From the NCBI RefSeq assembly GCF_006974125.1, contig NZ_CP037858.1, positions 124,001-188,000 of the forward strand: 64,000 nt of DNA. Direction: 5' to 3'. A model generated the notes under the pieces. It saw nothing but the letters and a program-made list of their open reading frames with translations. It did no database searches and was not told the DNA's origin. Every line of letters begins with the position of its first letter. Position 1 is the stretch's first letter. The translations under genes and the position numbers were made by a program. The stretch is from Stenotrophomonas maltophilia. GTDB taxonomy: Bacteria; Pseudomonadota; Gammaproteobacteria; Xanthomonadales; Xanthomonadaceae. This document shows, piece by piece, positions 61,963-64,000 of this stretch.

Positions 61963-63236
61963 GCCGCCACCTCGGACGCTACCGATGCCTCGCGATGCGG
62001 TGCGCGGGCCTCCAGCGCATCCACCACGCGGCGGGCGCTGCGGATGCCATCCTCATGGAAGCCCCAGCCCCAGTAGGCCCCTGCGAACCAGGTGTGGCGA
62101 TGGCCCTGCAGCTCCGCCCAGCGCTGTTGTGCGCGCACAGCGGCGTGGTCGTGCACCGGGTGCGCATAGTGCAGCGTTCGCAGCACCCTGGCCGGGTCGA
62201 TGGCATCGCTGCGGTTGAGGGTGACTACCAGCGGCGTGCTGCCGGGCAGGCCCTGCAGCAGGTTCATGCAGTAGCTGACCGTGCAGGGTGCTGCTGGATC
62301 CTGCGGCACATGCGCGTTCCAGGCCGCCCAAGCCTTGCGGTTGCGCGGCAGCAAGGATGCATCCGTGTGCAGTACCGCCTCGTTGGATTGGTAGCGGATT
62401 GCGCCGAGGATGTCGCGCTCGGGGGCATCGGCATCGGTCAGCAGGGCCAGCGCCTGGTCGCTGTGGCACGCCAGGATCACCTCGTCGAAGGCCTCCACGC
62501 CAGCGGCGCTGTGCACGCGCACGCCCCAGGGCATGCGCTCGACGGCCGTGACCGGGCATTGCAGCCGCTCATGCACCCTCCAGTGGCGGCGCAGTGCATC
62601 CACATAGCGGGCCGATCCGCCCGTGACTACGCGCCAGTCGGGGCGACCGGTCATCTGCAGCATCTGGTGGTTGGCCATGAACTGCGCCAGGTAGCGGGCC
62701 GGAAATTCTCGCACCGTGGCCGCAGGAGACGACCACAACGCCGACGCCATCGGCAGCAGGTGCTCTTCCATGAACGCCTCGCCATAGCGCCGGCTGTGCA
62801 GGTACTCGCCCAGCGTCGGGCCTTCTTCCTCGGCCAACAACAGCGGGGCATCCCGATAGAAGCGACGCAGGTCGGCCAGCATGCCCCAGAAACGCGGTGA
62901 CACCAGGTTGCGTCGCTGGCAGAACAGGCCATCCAGCGAGGTGGCGTTGTATTCCACGCCACTGCGCTCGCTGTGCATCGAGAAGCTCATCGTGGTCTGC
63001 TGCGACGCCACGCCCAGCTCATCGAATAATGCCGTCAGCAGCGGGTAGTGCAGGGGATTGAAGACGATGAAGCCGGTGTCCACGGCCATGCGTGTGCCTT
63101 CCACCTGCACCTCGTGTGTGTGGGTGTGGCCGCCAAGATAGTCGTTGGCTTCGAACAGCGTGACGTCGTGCTGGCCATCCGGCCACCAGGCACTGGCCAG
63201 CCCCGCGATACCCGATCCGATGACCGCGATGCGCAT
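61959..63236 (-). CDS. FAD-dependent amine-oxidase-like protein
   Basis: 425-residue flavoprotein. Rossmann FAD motif RIAVIGSGIAGLASAW opens the protein, followed by TLFEANDYLGGHTHTH (second FAD contact). C-terminal FAD segment FAGAYWGWGFHEDGIRSA. Start MRIAVIG is one base from the desaturase stop. In related clusters this gene pairs with DUF1365 and a CFA-type methyltransferase, and has been tied to oxidising methylated acyl chains. Likely desaturation/oxidation of a fatty acyl group. Confidence 0.88.
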   Translation of the reverse strand: MRIAVIGSGIAGLASAWWPDGQHDVTLFEANDYLGGHTHTHEVQVEGTRMAVDTGFIVFNPLHYPLLTALFDELGVASQQTTMSFSMHSERSGVEYNATSLDGLFCQRRNLVSPRFWGMLADLRRFYRDAPLLLAEEEGPTLGEYLHSRRYGEAFMEEHLLPMASALWSSPAATVREFPARYLAQFMANHQMLQMTGRPDWRVVTGGSARYVDALRRHWRVHERLQCPVTAVERMPWGVRVHSAAGVEAFDEVILACHSDQALALLTDADAPERDILGAIRYQSNEAVLHTDASLLPRNRKAWAAWNAHVPQDPAAPCTVSYCMNLLQGLPGSTPLVVTLNRSDAIDPARVLRTLHYAHPVHDHAAVRAQQRWAELQGHRHTWFAGAYWGWGFHEDGIRSARRVVDALEARAPHREASVASEVAA

Positions 63237-63237
63237 G

Positions 63238-64000
63238 TCAGTACCTCGCCTTGGCCAGGACCCACTCGGGGATGGGCTTGAGCCCCTTGACCAGCCCCAG
63301 CGCCGCCATCGCGCGCAGCCCATACCAGGTCAGGTCGACTTCCCACCAGCGGAAGCCCTGGCGGACGGTGCCGGGAAAGAAGTGATGGTTGTTGTGCCAA
63401 CCCTCGCCGAAGGTCAGCAGGGCCAGCCAGAGGTTGTTGCGGCTGTCGTCGCGGGTCTCGAAGCGGCGACGGCCGAAGCGATGCGCCAGCGAATTGATGG
63501 TGACGGTGGCATGGAACAACACGATGGTGGAAATGAAGAAGCCCCACACCAGTAACTGCGGGCCAGTGGTGTGCAGGCCCGGCGCCCAGCGCTCCAGCCC
63601 GGCACCCAGCGCGTACAGTGCCGCGGCCAGCAGGACCGGCACGGCCGTATCAAAGCGGTCCAGCCAGCGCAGCTCCGGGAAGCGTGCCAGGTCCGGCACC
63701 CGCGACAGGTCGGTGGTGAAGGCTTCACGGGTCAGGAACCAGCCCATGTGGCTGCGCCAGAAGCCGCCTTCGCGCGGCGAATGCGGGTCCAGGGGCTGGT
63801 CGGCGTGGCGGTGATGGTGGCGATGATGCGCGGCCCACCACAATGGCCCGCGCTGCACGCTGGAAGCGCCGATCACCGCGAACACGAACTGCACGGCGCG
63901 CGATGCCTGGAAGGTACGGTGCGAGAAGTAGCGGTGATAGAACGCGGTGATGGCGAACATGCGCACCGCATAAAGCGCCGCGGCTACGATGACTGCCGTC
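63238..64000 (-). CDS. Acyl-CoA/acyl-lipid delta-9-type desaturase (5' end outside window)
   Basis: Membrane-bound di-iron desaturase; the frame is open at the window edge (about 250 residues visible, with readable upstream codons for AALYAVRMFAI). The three histidine boxes of the family are present: HRYFSH, AAHHRHHHRHAD and GEGWHNNHHFF. Typical hydrophobic segments surround them. It is the most 5' visible gene of the lipid operon, and would provide the double bond for the CFA-type enzymes that follow. Confidence 0.92.
   Translation of the reverse strand, partial: TAVIVAAALYAVRMFAITAFYHRYFSHRTFQASRAVQFVFAVIGASSVQRGPLWWAAHHRHHHRHADQPLDPHSPREGGFWRSHMGWFLTREAFTTDLSRVPDLARFPELRWLDRFDTAVPVLLAAALYALGAGLERWAPGLHTTGPQLLVWGFFISTIVLFHATVTINSLAHRFGRRRFETRDDSRNNLWLALLTFGEGWHNNHHFFPGTVRQGFRWWEVDLTWYGLRAMAALGLVKGLKPIPEWVLAKARY

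Overview
The window is a GC-rich gammaproteobacterial chromosome segment, most likely from the Stenotrophomonas maltophilia complex (Xanthomonadaceae). The evidence for this is a three-tier sigma54/sigma28 flagellar system, two sensor kinases flanking a GGDEF-EAL-REC regulator as in the Xanthomonas Rav system, an intrinsic APH(6)-like kinase, and dozens of short palindromic intergenic repeats of the SMAG type (cores such as ATCCACGC/GCGTGGAT, GTCGAC..GTCGAC and GCCGGCC..GGCCGGC). Both edges cut genes: flgJ on the left and a fatty-acid desaturase on the right. No tRNA, rRNA, CRISPR array, insertion sequence or prophage was recognised.

Region 1 (1-15480) is motility and signalling. The minus-strand run flgB-C-D-E-F-G-H-I-J encodes the rod, hook and ring proteins. 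It is followed by cheV (minus) and flgA-flgM-flgN (plus). Promoters can be read directly: sigma54 sites (TGGCAC-N5-TTGC) before flgB, flgG and flgA, and sigma28 sites before flgM and probably cheV. Next come two histidine kinases flanking a degenerate GGDEF-EAL-REC protein (RavA/RavR/RavS-like). Region 2 (15600-21110) has a PAS-GGDEF-EAL protein with its own sigma28 promoter, three small unknown proteins, and a chemoreceptor whose sigma28 promoter and N-terminus are separated from the rest by a frameshift in a G7 tract.

Region 3 (21326-29497) is RNA and protein quality control: nudJ-mnmA-hflD, then clpS, an APH(6)-like gene, clpA, infA and aat. The N-degron genes clpS, clpA and aat lie together, as in E. 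coli. Region 4 (29569-42831) is mixed housekeeping: a DUF1963-like zinc protein, a FemAB-like acetyltransferase, an AT-richer divergent amidase, trxB, ftsK, a DUF3857/transglutaminase protein, lolA, rarA and two small proteins.

Region 5 (43030-48534) is a probable Fur-regulated iron/haem operon: esterase, YncE-like propeller, hmuTUV. Region 6 (48599-53202) has a secreted unknown, a leader-peptide/terminator element in front of a divergent EF-G paralogue, an AT-hook small protein and a SapC-family protein. Region 7 (53203-56904) has an EvgAS/BvgAS-type response regulator and hybrid kinase plus a GNAT enzyme. Region 8 (57001-64000) is a tightly overlapping minus-strand lipid operon: desaturase, FAD oxidase, DUF1365, CFA synthase, DUF2878, DUF1295, second CFA-like methyltransferase, lipocalin. 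It probably makes and maintains modified membrane fatty acids.
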